From the NCBI RefSeq assembly GCF_001029435.1, contig NZ_LDOV01000015.1:38645-102644 (forward strand): a stretch of 64,000 nt of DNA, given 5' to 3'. The position numbers and the translations under genes are program-made. The first letter of the stretch is position 1, and every line of letters begins with the position of its first letter. This DNA is from Photobacterium aphoticum. GTDB taxonomy: Bacteria; Pseudomonadota; Gammaproteobacteria; Enterobacterales; Vibrionaceae. Below the pieces are notes generated by a model that searched no databases, was not told where the DNA came from, and saw only the letters and a program-made list of their open reading frames with translations. Below, piece after piece: positions 16,537 to 26,094 of the stretch.

Positions 16537-17196
16537 ATGAACGAAGCTACCACTCTCCTGACGCTGGTCACCGTACACATCGTCGCCCTGATGAGCCCGG
16601 GGCCGGATTTTGCCCTTGTGGTTCAAAATGCCGGTCGCTATGGCCGCCAAACCGGCGTGATGATCGCCCTTGGCTTATCGCTGGGTATTTTGCTCCACTC
16701 GCTGCTGAGCCTGACCGGCGCCAGCTTGCTGATCCACCAACACCCGACCCTGTTTAATGTGCTGCAAGGCGCAGGCGGCGGCTACCTGTTGTGGCTCGGC
16801 TACGGCGCATTAAAAGCCACCTGGCACCACTGGCAACAGCGCCACATGCCAGACAGCGATAAAGCGCCAGCGGCAAAAACCCGCGTGATCGCCAACCGCC
16901 GTCAGGCCCTGCTCAAAGGCTTTACCACCAACATTCTTAACCCTAAAGCCTTGGTGTTTTTCCTCAGTCTGCTGTCGACCTTGGTACCGGCCGATATGTC
17001 TCTGAGCGGCAAAACCACCGCGCTGGGGCTGCTGTGGCTGACTTCGTTCCTGTGGTTTGGCCTGCTGGCTTGGCTGCTGACCGGTCAGCGTTTACAGCGC
17101 ACCTTGCAACGTTGGACACCGGTGATTGATGGCATCTGCGGCCTGCTGTTTGCCGTTATTGGCAGCCTGATCTGGCTCAATCTGCTCACCGCATAA
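16537..17196 (+). CDS. LysE/RhtB family amino-acid exporter
   Basis: 219-aa membrane protein with about six helices. The N-terminal VTVHIVALMSPGPDFALVV and the later LLKGFTTNILNPKALVFFLSL are LysE/Rht motifs. Its place near recQ recalls E. coli rhtC/rhtB, so threonine or homoserine export is plausible but not shown. The open frame begins at a TTG (16513); ATG at 16537 (MNEATTLLTL) is the better start by alignment, although no clear Shine-Dalgarno precedes it. Confidence 0.87.
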   Translation: MNEATTLLTLVTVHIVALMSPGPDFALVVQNAGRYGRQTGVMIALGLSLGILLHSLLSLTGASLLIHQHPTLFNVLQGAGGGYLLWLGYGALKATWHHWQQRHMPDSDKAPAAKTRVIANRRQALLKGFTTNILNPKALVFFLSLLSTLVPADMSLSGKTTALGLLWLTSFLWFGLLAWLLTGQRLQRTLQRWTPVIDGICGLLFAVIGSLIWLNLLTA

Positions 17197-17335
17197 TTCC
17201 CCCGCATAATGTGCATCCCCTATCGGCATGCGCACCCTGACGGGCAGCACAAAACCCTGCCCGTCTGATAGACAACCGCCTGACTCACCTTTACGCTTAC
17301 TGCAATGCCATCCCGTGAGTAAGGATACCCACCCC

Positions 17336-19231
17336 ATGATCAGGCTCAGCCGTTATTCCACCTGCCGCACACTGACTGCGGCATTACTGCTTACCGCACC
17401 TCTCTGCACCGCGACCGCGCTTGCCGCCGAGCCAGCAACGACACCGCAGGCGGCCGATCAGATTGCGCCGGAAGCGGCTTCCCCAACAACGAGCACGCCT
17501 CCTTCCGCCACCGTCACGACCGGTGAAGACTGGATGGTCGCCACCGCTAACCCGTATGCCAGCGAAGCGGGGGCCACCATCTTGCGCCAAGGCGGTAATG
17601 CCATTGATGCCATGATTGCCACCCAACTGGTTCTCGGTCTGACTGAGCCGCAATCGTCCGGGATCGGGGGCGGGGCCTTTTTAGTGTATTGGGATGAGGA
17701 AAAAGAGCGCCTGCGCACCTTTGACGGGCGGGAAAGCGCGCCGCTGGCTGTCACGCCGGTATTATTTCAGGACAAAAAAGGCCAACCTCTGAACTTCATG
17801 GAAGCGGTGATCGGTGGTCGCTCGGTCGGCACCCCGGGCACAGTCAAATTGTTGTGGTACACCCACCAGCGCCACGGCAAATTAAGCTGGCACAAATTGT
17901 TTAAGCCGGCCATCAATTTGGCCCGTAAAGGCTTTATCGTCAGTCCGCGATTGTCGGCATTGATCGCACACAATGCCGATTCCTTATCGCGCTTTGAGGC
18001 CACCCGCCAGTACTTTTTCGATGAAAAAGGTCAGCCGTGGCCAGCCGGCCATACCCTGAAAAACCCGGCTTATGCCGATACCCTGACGCACATTGCCGAG
18101 CGCGGCGCCAGTGCCTTCTACACCGGCGCGATTGCCAAAGACATCATTCACACCGTGCGCCAAGGCTCGGATAACCCCGGCGTACTCAGTGCCATGGACT
18201 TGGCCACCTATCAGATCAAAGAGCGCGATCCTGTCTGTGCGCCGTACCGCCAATTTGATCTGTGCGGCATGGGACCACCCAGCTCCGGCGCCCTGACGCT
18301 GGGGCAGATCATGGGCATGCTGAGTCATTACCCGCTCGCGACCTGGGGGCCGGAGAACGTGAACAGTTGGCGCGTGCTGGGCGATGCTTCACGCCTGGCG
18401 TTTGCCGATCGCGGCCACTACATGGCCGACAGCGATTATGTGCCGATGCCGACCACCGGCTTACTGGCCAAAGATTATCTGCAACAACGGGCCAGCCTGC
18501 TACAACGCGACACCGCCCTGACCGAGGTCACCGCCGGCTCACCGCCGTGGGATCACGCGCTGCGTTATGCGAAGGACACATCGCTGGAGCTGCCGTCCAC
18601 CAGCCACTTTTCCATTGTCGACAGCGACCGCAACGTGGTGTCGATGACCACCACCATTGAAAACGGCTTTGGCTCACGCCTGATGGTACGCGGCTTTTTA
18701 CTCAACAATGAACTGACCGACTTTTCCTTCCGCAGTCACCAAAACGGCCAACCCATTGCCAACCGGGTCGAACCAGGCAAGCGCCCCCGCTCATCCATGG
18801 CTCCCACCATGGTGATGAAAGACGGCGAACCGTACCTTGCCATTGGCTCGCCGGGCGGCAGCCAGATCATCGGGTATGTGGCGAAAACCCTGATCGGCCA
18901 TCTCGACTGGGGCATGGACATTCAGCAAGCCATCAACCTGCCGAACATGAACAACCGCTTTGGTCCGTTTGAATTGGAGCAAGGCACTGCCGCTGAGCAA
19001 TGGGCACCCAAGCTGGAAAAACTCGGCTTTACCACCCAAATCAAACCACTGACATCGGGAGTACAAGCGATCCAATTGCTGCCACGTCAGCTGATCGGCG
19101 CGGCCGATCCGCGTCGCGAAGGCACCGTGGTGAGTGATACCTCTGCGGCCTCCGCCAAAACCGTAAAAGCGGCGAAAATGACGCAAGCAGATCAAGCTGC
19201 CCAGGACGCTGAAACCGCCAGCGCGCAATAA
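17336..19231 (+). CDS. ggt: gamma-glutamyltransferase, periplasmic
   Basis: Ntn-hydrolase that cleaves and transfers the gamma-glutamyl group of glutathione. The ATG at 17336, with AAGGA upstream, gives 631 aa starting with a signal peptide (MIRLSRYSTCRTLTAALLL...ATALAAE). TSHFSIVDSDRN carries the Thr that becomes the nucleophile after self-cleavage into large and small subunits. GSPGGSQI forms the oxyanion region, and SSGIGGGAF lies in the large subunit. A ~35-aa Pro/Thr/Ala-rich linker after the signal and an Ala/Lys/Gln-rich C-terminal tail (last ~35 aa) are extra to the core. Confidence 0.94.
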   Translation: MIRLSRYSTCRTLTAALLLTAPLCTATALAAEPATTPQAADQIAPEAASPTTSTPPSATVTTGEDWMVATANPYASEAGATILRQGGNAIDAMIATQLVLGLTEPQSSGIGGGAFLVYWDEEKERLRTFDGRESAPLAVTPVLFQDKKGQPLNFMEAVIGGRSVGTPGTVKLLWYTHQRHGKLSWHKLFKPAINLARKGFIVSPRLSALIAHNADSLSRFEATRQYFFDEKGQPWPAGHTLKNPAYADTLTHIAERGASAFYTGAIAKDIIHTVRQGSDNPGVLSAMDLATYQIKERDPVCAPYRQFDLCGMGPPSSGALTLGQIMGMLSHYPLATWGPENVNSWRVLGDASRLAFADRGHYMADSDYVPMPTTGLLAKDYLQQRASLLQRDTALTEVTAGSPPWDHALRYAKDTSLELPSTSHFSIVDSDRNVVSMTTTIENGFGSRLMVRGFLLNNELTDFSFRSHQNGQPIANRVEPGKRPRSSMAPTMVMKDGEPYLAIGSPGGSQIIGYVAKTLIGHLDWGMDIQQAINLPNMNNRFGPFELEQGTAAEQWAPKLEKLGFTTQIKPLTSGVQAIQLLPRQLIGAADPRREGTVVSDTSAASAKTVKAAKMTQADQAAQDAETASAQ

Positions 19232-19253
19232 TCGAAGAGATAGCGATAAACAA

Positions 19254-19283
19254 AAAGCCCGTCAGCAAACACTGACGGGCTTT
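19254..19283. terminator. bidirectional terminator between ggt and uvrD
   Basis: AAAGCCCGTCAG and CTGACGGGCTTT form a perfect 12-bp stem with a 6-base loop between the two convergent genes. Confidence 0.85.
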
Positions 19284-19342
19284 ATGCATTGTGCGGTCAC
19301 AGCACATCACACCACGGTGTGAAGGTGGAGAATGGATCGTGC

Positions 19343-21514
19343 TTACATCGCCTCAAGTTTGGCGTACTGCGTCACCAGCCACTTGATCCCTTCACCGTTG
19401 AAAGCCACCTGCACACGACTTTGTGCGCCACTGCCTTCAAAGTTGATGATGGTGCCTTCCCCGAAACTTGGGTGGCGTACGCGCTGACCCAAACTGAAAC
19501 CGGTCTGGTTAAAGTTGTCGTTCACCTGCGCTTGGCTGAAACGCCCGCTGCTGGCCGGACGCGACACCTTGGCTTTCATGCGCACTTCTTCAATGTGCGC
19601 TTCCGGGATCTCACGAATAAAACGTGACGGCTTATGGAAGTTGTCCTTGCCGTACAGACGGCGCATCTCAGCATAAGAGATGTACAGCTTCTGCATCGCA
19701 CGGGTCATGCCCACGTAGCACAGACGGCGCTCTTCTTCGAGACGGCCCACTTCTTCGGTGGTGCGTGAACTCGGGAACATGCCCTCTTCCACACCTACCA
19801 TGAAGACCACCGGGAATTCCAGACCTTTGGCACTGTGCATGGTCATCAGCTGCACGGCATCATCAAACTCTTCTGCCTGCCCTTCACCCGCTTCCAGCGC
19901 CGCATGGGACAAGAACGCCGACAACGGGCTCATGTCTTCCGCTTCTTCCGGCACTTCAAACTGGCGCGTTGCAGTCACCAATTCTTCCAAGTTCTCAATA
20001 CGTGCCTGGGCTTTTTCGCCTTTTTCCTGCTCGTACATCACGCGCAGGCCAGAGTTGCGGATCACCTCATCTGTCTGCTGGTACAGCGGCAGCTCACGGG
20101 TGTCATCTTCCAGCGCATTAATCAGCTCAATGAAACGGCGCAGGGCATTGGCCGAACGGCCCGCCAGCACTTGCTCTTCCAACAGGGCAATACTGGCCTG
20201 CCACATTGTCGCCCCGCGATCACGCGCGGCCATACGGATGGTTTCTAAGGTGCGATCGCCCAGACCACGTGCCGGGGTGTTCACCACGCGCTCAAACGAG
20301 GCATCGTCATGACGGTTGGCCATCAGGCGCAAATATGCCAAGGCATCTTTGATTTCCTGACGTTCAAAGAAGCGCATGCCACCGTAGATGCGGTACGGCA
20401 TCCCGGCCTGAATTAACGCTTCTTCCAGCACACGGGACTGGGCGTTACTGCGGTACAGCATGGCGGTGTCCTGCAACGCACCACCGGTCTGCTGCCACTC
20501 TTTGATCTTGCCGACCACAAAACGGGCTTCGTCCAGTTCATTGAACGCGGCATACACCGAGATCAACTCGCCTTCCGCGCCGTCCGTCCACAGGTTCTTA
20601 CCCATGCGTTCATTGTTGTTGGCGATCAGCTCGTTCGCAGCCTTCAAAATGTTGCCGGTCGAACGGTAGTTTTGCTCCAGGAAGATCGCACTTGCGCCCT
20701 TAAAATCGTTCAGGAAACGCTGAATGTTTTCAACCTTGGCTCCTCGCCAGCCATAGATAGACTGATCATCGTCACCCACAATCATCACGTTACAGTCCGG
20801 CCCCGCCATCAGGCGTAACCAGGCAAACTGGATATTGTTGGTATCCTGAAATTCGTCGACCAGAATGTGTTTAAAGCGCGCCTGATAGTGCTCACGAATG
20901 TGCTTGCTGCGCTTGAGCAGTTCAAACGCGCGCAACAGCAACTCGGCAAAGTCCACTAGGCCGGCACGATCACACGCTTCTTGGTAGGCCTGATACAGGC
21001 GCAGCCAGGTTTGCTCCACCGGATCGTTAAAGGTGTCGATGTGCTGAGGGCGTAAGCCTTCGTCTTTCTTAGCATTGATGTACCACGCGGCCTGACGGGC
21101 TGGCCACTGCTTCTCATCCAGGTTCTGCGCTTTGATCAAACGGCGCAACAGGCGCATCTGATCGTCAGAGTCCAGAATGTTGAAATCTTCCGGCAGGTTC
21201 GCGTCCAGATAATGGGCGCGCAGCATACGGTGACACAAGCCGTGGAAGGTTCCGTTCCACATGCCGGCAGAGGAGCCATGCATCAGCTCATTAATACGGC
21301 CGCGCATTTCCGCCGCCGCTTTGTTGGTGAAGGTCACCGACATGATGGAATACGGCGAGGCTTGCTCCACCGTCATCAACCAAGCAATGCGATGGACCAG
21401 CACGCGCGTTTTGCCACTACCGGCCCCCGCCAGTACTAAGTGATTCCCCAGCGGCGCCGCCACCGCCTCGCGTTGCTTGTCATTTAGGCCATCTAACAGA
21501 AGTGATACGTCCAT
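19343..21514 (-). CDS. uvrD: DNA helicase II
   Basis: Superfamily 1A 3'-5' helicase for nucleotide excision and mismatch repair. 723 aa: Walker A AGAGSGKT at 29-36, TFTNKAAAEM (Ia), VDEFQDTN (II), [12 protein letters not shown] (III), EQNYRST (IV) and VGMTRAMQKLYISYAE (VI). The C-terminal LGQRVRHPSFGEGTIINFEG tudor-like domain (RNA polymerase binding) identifies UvrD rather than Rep. A LexA-like box overlaps its promoter. It is divergent from the buf operon. Confidence 0.97.
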   Translation of the reverse strand: MDVSLLLDGLNDKQREAVAAPLGNHLVLAGAGSGKTRVLVHRIAWLMTVEQASPYSIMSVTFTNKAAAEMRGRINELMHGSSAGMWNGTFHGLCHRMLRAHYLDANLPEDFNILDSDDQMRLLRRLIKAQNLDEKQWPARQAAWYINAKKDEGLRPQHIDTFNDPVEQTWLRLYQAYQEACDRAGLVDFAELLLRAFELLKRSKHIREHYQARFKHILVDEFQDTNNIQFAWLRLMAGPDCNVMIVGDDDQSIYGWRGAKVENIQRFLNDFKGASAIFLEQNYRSTGNILKAANELIANNNERMGKNLWTDGAEGELISVYAAFNELDEARFVVGKIKEWQQTGGALQDTAMLYRSNAQSRVLEEALIQAGMPYRIYGGMRFFERQEIKDALAYLRLMANRHDDASFERVVNTPARGLGDRTLETIRMAARDRGATMWQASIALLEEQVLAGRSANALRRFIELINALEDDTRELPLYQQTDEVIRNSGLRVMYEQEKGEKAQARIENLEELVTATRQFEVPEEAEDMSPLSAFLSHAALEAGEGQAEEFDDAVQLMTMHSAKGLEFPVVFMVGVEEGMFPSSRTTEEVGRLEEERRLCYVGMTRAMQKLYISYAEMRRLYGKDNFHKPSRFIREIPEAHIEEVRMKAKVSRPASSGRFSQAQVNDNFNQTGFSLGQRVRHPSFGEGTIINFEGSGAQSRVQVAFNGEGIKWLVTQYAKLEAM

Positions 21515-21523
21515 CGCTTTCTA

Positions 21524-21539
21524 CTGGTTATTTATACAA
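21524..21539 (-). promoter_or_regulatory. LexA-like box and promoter of uvrD
   Basis: The minus strand reads TTGTATAAATAACCAG, 13 of 16 positions shared with the E. coli uvrD SOS box (CTGTATATATACCCAG). It overlaps a -10 (TATAAA) with TTGCGG 18 bases upstream. SOS induction of uvrD is known in E. coli. Confidence 0.65.
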
Positions 21540-21872
21540 TGGTGATGATTATAACCGCAAAGCCGACCAAGATGCGAGCAGCTGCCCGCCCTTCCGACAA
21601 GGGAGCCCGTGCCCTTTTTTGCCACCATTCCCCCCTCGCCATGTCACTGATAATTTTCCCTTTCAAACCGTTACCAAGCACTTTTGTTCTATGCTTGGAA
21701 ATGTCATCGGTTAACAGTGTGTTAAAAAATACGGAAAATAAGTGAAAGAAAAACAGGGTTCGCCCTTTCTTATGTTCCGAGAGCATCAACCGGTGCCCAT
21801 GATAATAAGAGAACCCAATCAAAAGGAACGTTGCGCCAATTGCAACTGTCAGCTAACCGAAGAGGAATGACC
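21540..21872. promoter_or_regulatory. uvrD/buf intergenic control region with an inverted repeat
   Basis: About 330 bases without a gene. At 21674-21698, CCAAGCA-N11-TGCTTGG is a perfect 7-bp inverted repeat of operator size. Downstream, AT-rich promoter-like sequence (TTAACAG...AAAATAAG) runs from about 21711 to 21742, followed by a ~130-base leader. No known regulator consensus is recognised. Confidence 0.4.
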
Positions 21873-22139
21873 ATGAAGAAGACCACGAATATCGCCCTAG
21901 CATCTGCAGTGACTGGCCTACTTGCTCTGGCAGGCACCGCAATGACCGCCTCTACCGCTGTGGCGGCGGAAGGGAAAGAAAAGTGCTACGGCGTGGTGAA
22001 GGCCGGGAAAAATGACTGTGCCACCAAGACCAGCTCTTGTGCCGGTACCTCCAAAACTGACGGCCAGAAAGATGCCTTTGTGATGGTGCCAAAAGGCCTG
22101 TGTGACCGCTTAGTGGGCGGCGACAAAGAGGCGAAGTAA
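21873..22139 (+). CDS. bufA1: BufA1-type bufferin precursor (DUF2282), metal-binding RiPP
   Basis: 88-aa precursor of a periplasmic ribosomally made, post-translationally modified metallophore. Residues 1-32 are a Sec signal peptide ([20 protein letters not shown], ending AVAA). The mature part has four Cys, C38, C49, C56 and C77, in the DUF2282 pattern [24 protein letters not shown]. In characterised bufferins, Cys in such motifs are modified by BufB and bind copper. The start at 21873 has GAGGA seven bases upstream; the ATG two codons earlier lacks spacing. It is the first gene of a four-gene operon. Confidence 0.92.
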   Translation: MKKTTNIALASAVTGLLALAGTAMTASTAVAAEGKEKCYGVVKAGKNDCATKTSSCAGTSKTDGQKDAFVMVPKGLCDRLVGGDKEAK

Positions 22140-22140
22140 T

Positions 22141-23010
22141 GTGGCTGGGTTAACCCCCACGGCAATGGTCGGGGTGGGGCTTCGCTCCCCCCACATTGAT
22201 ACCGTTCTCACCACGCGCCCGCCGGTCGGCTGGCTGGAAATTCACAGTGAAAACTACTTCAATCCCCACGCGCTGGCACGTCAACAACTGCGGGACATCG
22301 CCCAGCATTACCCCATCAGTTGCCACGGGATCGGGCTGTCACTCGGCTCGGCCGATCCGCTCAACACGCAACACTTACAGCAACTGAAACACTTGGTGCA
22401 AGAGTTGGATCCCATTGCCGTCTCCGATCACCTCAGCTGGAGCTCGGTCAACGGGCAGTTTTTTAATGATTTGCTGCCCCTGCCTTACACCGAAGAAGCG
22501 CTGCGTCTTTTCTGCCAAAAGGTCGAACAGGTGCAAGAGGTACTAGGGCGACGCTTACTGATTGAGAACCCGTCCAGTTATCTGGCCTTTGCCCATTCCA
22601 CCATTCCGGAGTGGGAGTTTCTCCAGCAGGTACAACAACGCACGGACTGCCATTTACTGCTCGATCTCAACAACATCTATGTCAGCGCGTTCAATCACGG
22701 CTTTGATTGTCAGCAGTATTTAGCCGCAATGGATCCGGCCACGGTGAAAGAAATCCATCTGGCGGGCTTTACGGTAAAAACCGTCGATGACGGGGAAATG
22801 TGGATTGATACCCACAGCCGTCCGGTCAGTGAACCGGTCTGGCAACTGTATCGCCAATGGGTGCGCCAACACAGTGCGCAGCATGGACTGGTACCGACGC
22901 TTATCGAGTGGGATCTCGATATTCCGGACTTTGCGGTGCTCCAACAAGAAGCCGATAAAGCCACCCTTATCATTCAGCAGGAGGCAGAACATGGACTCAT
23001 CGTCACCTGA
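22141..23010 (+). CDS. bufB: BufB, MNIO (DUF692) iron oxidase that modifies the bufferin
   Basis: 289-aa TIM-barrel enzyme of the multinuclear non-haem iron-dependent oxidase family, related to MbnB. Expected ligands are visible in order: HSENYF, SCHGIGLSLG, VSDHLSWS, IENPSSY, LDLNNIYVSAFNHG, IHLAGF, DTHSRPV and IEWDLDIP. It starts at GTG 22141, one base after the bufA1 stop, with GAGG upstream, so translation is probably coupled. By family it should oxidise Cys of BufA1, with BufC as partner, in the cytoplasm before export. Confidence 0.92.
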   Translation: MAGLTPTAMVGVGLRSPHIDTVLTTRPPVGWLEIHSENYFNPHALARQQLRDIAQHYPISCHGIGLSLGSADPLNTQHLQQLKHLVQELDPIAVSDHLSWSSVNGQFFNDLLPLPYTEEALRLFCQKVEQVQEVLGRRLLIENPSSYLAFAHSTIPEWEFLQQVQQRTDCHLLLDLNNIYVSAFNHGFDCQQYLAAMDPATVKEIHLAGFTVKTVDDGEMWIDTHSRPVSEPVWQLYRQWVRQHSAQHGLVPTLIEWDLDIPDFAVLQQEADKATLIIQQEAEHGLIVT

Positions 23011-23800
23011 CGGGCAGAGCGCACCAGCCGCCTCACCGTCTTTGCATGATCTGCAACAGGCCTTTTCACAGGCACTGCATTATCAGGCCAGCGACGTGAC
23101 CGCGCAGATCCACGGCGGTGACTTTACGCCCGAACAACGCGTCCAGATCTACCGCAATAACTTCATTATCAGCCTGACAGAGGTCCTCCAGGCGACCTAC
23201 CCGTGCACGGCGGCGGTGGTCGGAGAAGACTGCTTTGATCAGCTGGCGCGTCAGCATGTGCTTAACACCCCGATCAATCACGGGGATGTGAGTGACTACG
23301 GGGACGGCTTTGCTGAGACCCTCACCACCATCATGGCCGAGCAACCGGCGTTGGCAGAAGCGGTGCCTTATCTGCCGGATTTAGCCCGCTTGGAATGGTT
23401 GATCGATGTGGCGCGACAACAACCGCCGATCACGCCGGCGTTTGATATGGCGCAGTTGGCCCACATCAATGATGCCAACATCGGTCGCCTGCGGTTTGAG
23501 CCGGCAGCCACTACAGTCTGTTTCGATGCGCACTATCCGGTCGCCACGCTGTGGCAGATGATCCAACGTGATGAGGTGCAAGCCATCGATATGACGCAAC
23601 CCGAATCGGTCATGGTACAGCATCGCGAGGCGGGGATCTGGGTGCAGCCAACAACACCGGAGGGCACCGCCCTGATCGCCTTGTGCCAACAGCAATTACC
23701 ATTACGTACCGCCTCAGCCGCCATGCTGGCGATGCTCGGCCCGCTGATCCAACAACATGTGTTTAGCGCGATGCACGGCTTGTCGCACACGAACACGTAA
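22991..23800 (+). CDS. bufC: BufC, DUF2063 partner protein of BufB
   Basis: 269 aa. The N-terminal ~100 residues carry the DUF2063 domain (LHDLQQAFSQAL, FTPEQRVQIYRNNF, LTEVLQATYPCTAAVVG), the part that recruits substrate in MNIO systems, as MbnC does. The C-terminal half is less conserved. ATG at 22991 is preceded by CAGGAGG and overlaps bufB by 20 bases. The frame is open far upstream inside bufB, but this start restores the family N-terminus. Confidence 0.9.
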   Translation: MDSSSPDGQSAPAASPSLHDLQQAFSQALHYQASDVTAQIHGGDFTPEQRVQIYRNNFIISLTEVLQATYPCTAAVVGEDCFDQLARQHVLNTPINHGDVSDYGDGFAETLTTIMAEQPALAEAVPYLPDLARLEWLIDVARQQPPITPAFDMAQLAHINDANIGRLRFEPAATTVCFDAHYPVATLWQMIQRDEVQAIDMTQPESVMVQHREAGIWVQPTTPEGTALIALCQQQLPLRTASAAMLAMLGPLIQQHVFSAMHGLSHTNT

Positions 23801-23867
23801 ATTGAACCCCGAATCCCGACACACCGAATCTCAAGACACTATCTGCAGACCAAACAGGAGGGTCAGT

Positions 23868-24323
23868 ATGCTGCAATTTTTCAAACACCTGGATGCCACC
23901 GCCCAGCGTTTCACCGATCCGCTCATTCCCCTGCTGTTGTTGTTCACCCGTTTATGGGTGGCCTGGGTCTTTTTCCAGTCCGGCATGATCAAATACTCCA
24001 CCTGGGACAGCACCCTGTACCTGTTTGAGTATGAATACCAAGTACCGGTTCTGCCGTGGCTGTGGGCGGCATATCTGGGCACGGCGGCAGAACTGATCTT
24101 GCCGGTATTTCTGGCGCTGGGCCTGTTCACCCGCCCGATGGCGCTGGCCTTATTTATCTTCAATATCATCGCCGTGGTGTCCTACCCGCTGCTGTGGGAG
24201 AAAGGCTTCTTTGACCATCAGCTGTGGGGCATGATGCTGTTGGTCAATATCTTCTGGGGCGCGGGCGCGCTATCACTGGACCGACTCTTCAGTGAGCAAC
24301 CCACGCCCCAGCGCATTCAATAG
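23868..24323 (+). CDS. bufD: DoxX family membrane protein of the bufferin operon
   Basis: 151-aa inner-membrane protein with four hydrophobic segments. FTDPLIPLLLLFTRLWVAWVFFQSGMIK and LFTRPMALALFIFNIIAVVSYP are DoxX features. DoxX proteins often accompany DUF2282/DUF692/DUF2063 genes; the role is unknown, possibly redox or membrane handling of the metallophore. AGGAGGGTCAGT precedes the ATG. It follows bufC after 67 bases and ends at a strong terminator. Confidence 0.87.
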   Translation: MLQFFKHLDATAQRFTDPLIPLLLLFTRLWVAWVFFQSGMIKYSTWDSTLYLFEYEYQVPVLPWLWAAYLGTAAELILPVFLALGLFTRPMALALFIFNIIAVVSYPLLWEKGFFDHQLWGMMLLVNIFWGAGALSLDRLFSEQPTPQRIQ

Positions 24324-24357
24324 CCGTGACGGCAAGACACCTCACGGTTTACAGGCA

Positions 24358-24386
24358 CAAAAAAACGGGCACCCAGCCCGTTTTTT
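24358..24386. terminator. bidirectional terminator between buf operon and yigB
   Basis: AAAAACGGGC and GCCCGTTTTTT with a 5-base loop, between the convergent genes. Confidence 0.88.
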
Positions 24387-24415
24387 CATGTGTCAGCAAA
24401 ACCTCTGCTGGCTGT

Positions 24416-25150
24416 TTACTTCCCGTTATCGCCGTCCAGCAACGGCAGCAGTTGTGCCAGTGCGGTGATTTCCACATCCGGCTGCCACTGCGCGCGCGCA
24501 TCATCGCCCCACTGACGGGCCTGATCGTTGAACCAACAGGCACGAAAACCGTTAAGCACCGCCCCGCCGACATCGGTCACCGGATGATCGCCCACATGCA
24601 AAATCACCTCTACAGGTAACGCCAAATGACGGGCGGCCTGCACAAACAACGCCGGCTCCGGTTTGGCCATGCCGTCACGCCCGGCCATGAACACCGCCGA
24701 AAAATACGGGGCCAGCCCAATCTTTTCGACATCCACGTTACCGTTGGTGATCGCCACCAGTGGCACGCGCGCCGCTAACGCCTGCAACACGCGATGGGTT
24801 TCTGCCGGCACATCGACCTGATTGCGCACCGCCAACACATGCGCCACACCGACCTGCGCCGCCTGCTCCGCCTTCGCCAGCGAGTAGCCAAACTGCATCA
24901 GTCCGATCTTCAGGTACTCAAACCGCCATTGCGTCACATCATGACGCAGCATGGGATCGACCTGCGCGACGGCCTGCTTCAACGCCTGCCAACGCGCCGT
25001 TCCCATCCCGTTCGTCACAGGGTGCTCGCTGGCGAGCCAGTCATACATGGCCTGCTCAGCACGGCGGATCACCGGACGGTTGTCATACAGGGTGTCATCG
25101 AGATCAAACGTGATGGCCTTGGGAGCCGGAAACGGGCGGTACACTTGCAT
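24416..25150 (-). CDS. yigB: HAD phosphatase YigB (riboflavin pathway)
   Basis: 244 aa. HAD motif I is FDLDDTLYDN, motif II AITNGNVD, and motifs III/IV are KPEPALF and VGDHPVTDVGGA. E. coli YigB dephosphorylates 5-amino-6-(5-phospho-D-ribitylamino)uracil in riboflavin synthesis; HAD specificity is broad, so this role is by orthology. It lies just after xerC, the same order as E. coli (dapF-DUF484-xerC-yigB). Confidence 0.9.
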   Translation of the reverse strand: MQVYRPFPAPKAITFDLDDTLYDNRPVIRRAEQAMYDWLASEHPVTNGMGTARWQALKQAVAQVDPMLRHDVTQWRFEYLKIGLMQFGYSLAKAEQAAQVGVAHVLAVRNQVDVPAETHRVLQALAARVPLVAITNGNVDVEKIGLAPYFSAVFMAGRDGMAKPEPALFVQAARHLALPVEVILHVGDHPVTDVGGAVLNGFRACWFNDQARQWGDDARAQWQPDVEITALAQLLPLLDGDNGK

Positions 25151-25185
25151 CAGAGCCTACTTGTTTATTCTGTGTGAAACGCGCA

Positions 25186-26094
25186 CTACTTACTGCGCTT
25201 GGCGCGCGGGTGCGCCTCATCGTACACCTTGGCCAAATGTTGGAAGTCCAAGTGGGTGTAGATTTGGGTCGTGGTCAGGTTTGCGTGCCCCAGCAGCTCC
25301 TGCACCGCACGCAAATCGCCGGATGATTCCAGCATGTGGGTAGCAAAACTGTGGCGCAATTTGTGCGGGTTAATGTGGCTGGACACGGCCTGCTTTTGGC
25401 CCCATTCCATCATGCGCTTTTGCACATTACGGTTGGAAATGCGGGAGCCCAGTTTGGAGACAAACAGCCCCGGCTCATCCACCGCTGCGACATCACCACG
25501 CACCTGTAACCAGTGGCCGACCCACTCTTTGGCTAAACCGGCAAACGGCACAATGCGCTCTTTGTCGCCTTTACCGATCACCCGTAAATCGCCTTTGCGC
25601 AGGTTAATGTCTTTCACGTTCAGCCCCACCAGCTCAGACAAACGCAAGCCGGCCCCGTACATCAATTCCATCATCGCGCGATCACGGATAGACAGCGGAT
25701 CATCGCCATCGACGCTGAGCAACTGATCCATTTCATCGACATCAAGGTTCTTGGGCAGCGGACGGGCTTTACGCGGCGCCGACACCCCTTTGGCCGGGTT
25801 GGCCTGCAGCAGGCCCTGTGACACCAGGTAATCGAAAAAGCTGCGCAAGGCCGACAAACGCATCGCCAGGCTGCTGGCTTTAAGGCCGTCACGCATACCT
25901 TTACTGGCCAGCTGACGCACCCATCCCGCATCCACGGTTTGCCAATCGGTCACGCCCAGCGCCACCAACTGCTCGGCCAATGTGGTGAGCTGGCGTTTGT
26001 AGTTTTGCTGGGTATGCAAACTGAGCCCGCGCTCGCTGCGCAGGAACTCATAGAACCGCAATAACGGCTTTTCGAGGGAGCCCGGCAAACTCAT
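25186..26094 (-). CDS. xerC: site-specific tyrosine recombinase XerC
   Basis: 302 aa. With XerD it resolves chromosome dimers at dif. The N-terminal SAM-like core-binding domain is followed by the catalytic domain with R151 (GAGLRLSEL), K175, H244 and R247 (HKLRHSF), H270 and the nucleophile Y279 (IYTHLDF). Its ATG overlaps the DUF484 stop by four bases, indicating coupling. Confidence 0.97.
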   Translation of the reverse strand: MSLPGSLEKPLLRFYEFLRSERGLSLHTQQNYKRQLTTLAEQLVALGVTDWQTVDAGWVRQLASKGMRDGLKASSLAMRLSALRSFFDYLVSQGLLQANPAKGVSAPRKARPLPKNLDVDEMDQLLSVDGDDPLSIRDRAMMELMYGAGLRLSELVGLNVKDINLRKGDLRVIGKGDKERIVPFAGLAKEWVGHWLQVRGDVAAVDEPGLFVSKLGSRISNRNVQKRMMEWGQKQAVSSHINPHKLRHSFATHMLESSGDLRAVQELLGHANLTTTQIYTHLDFQHLAKVYDEAHPRAKRSK

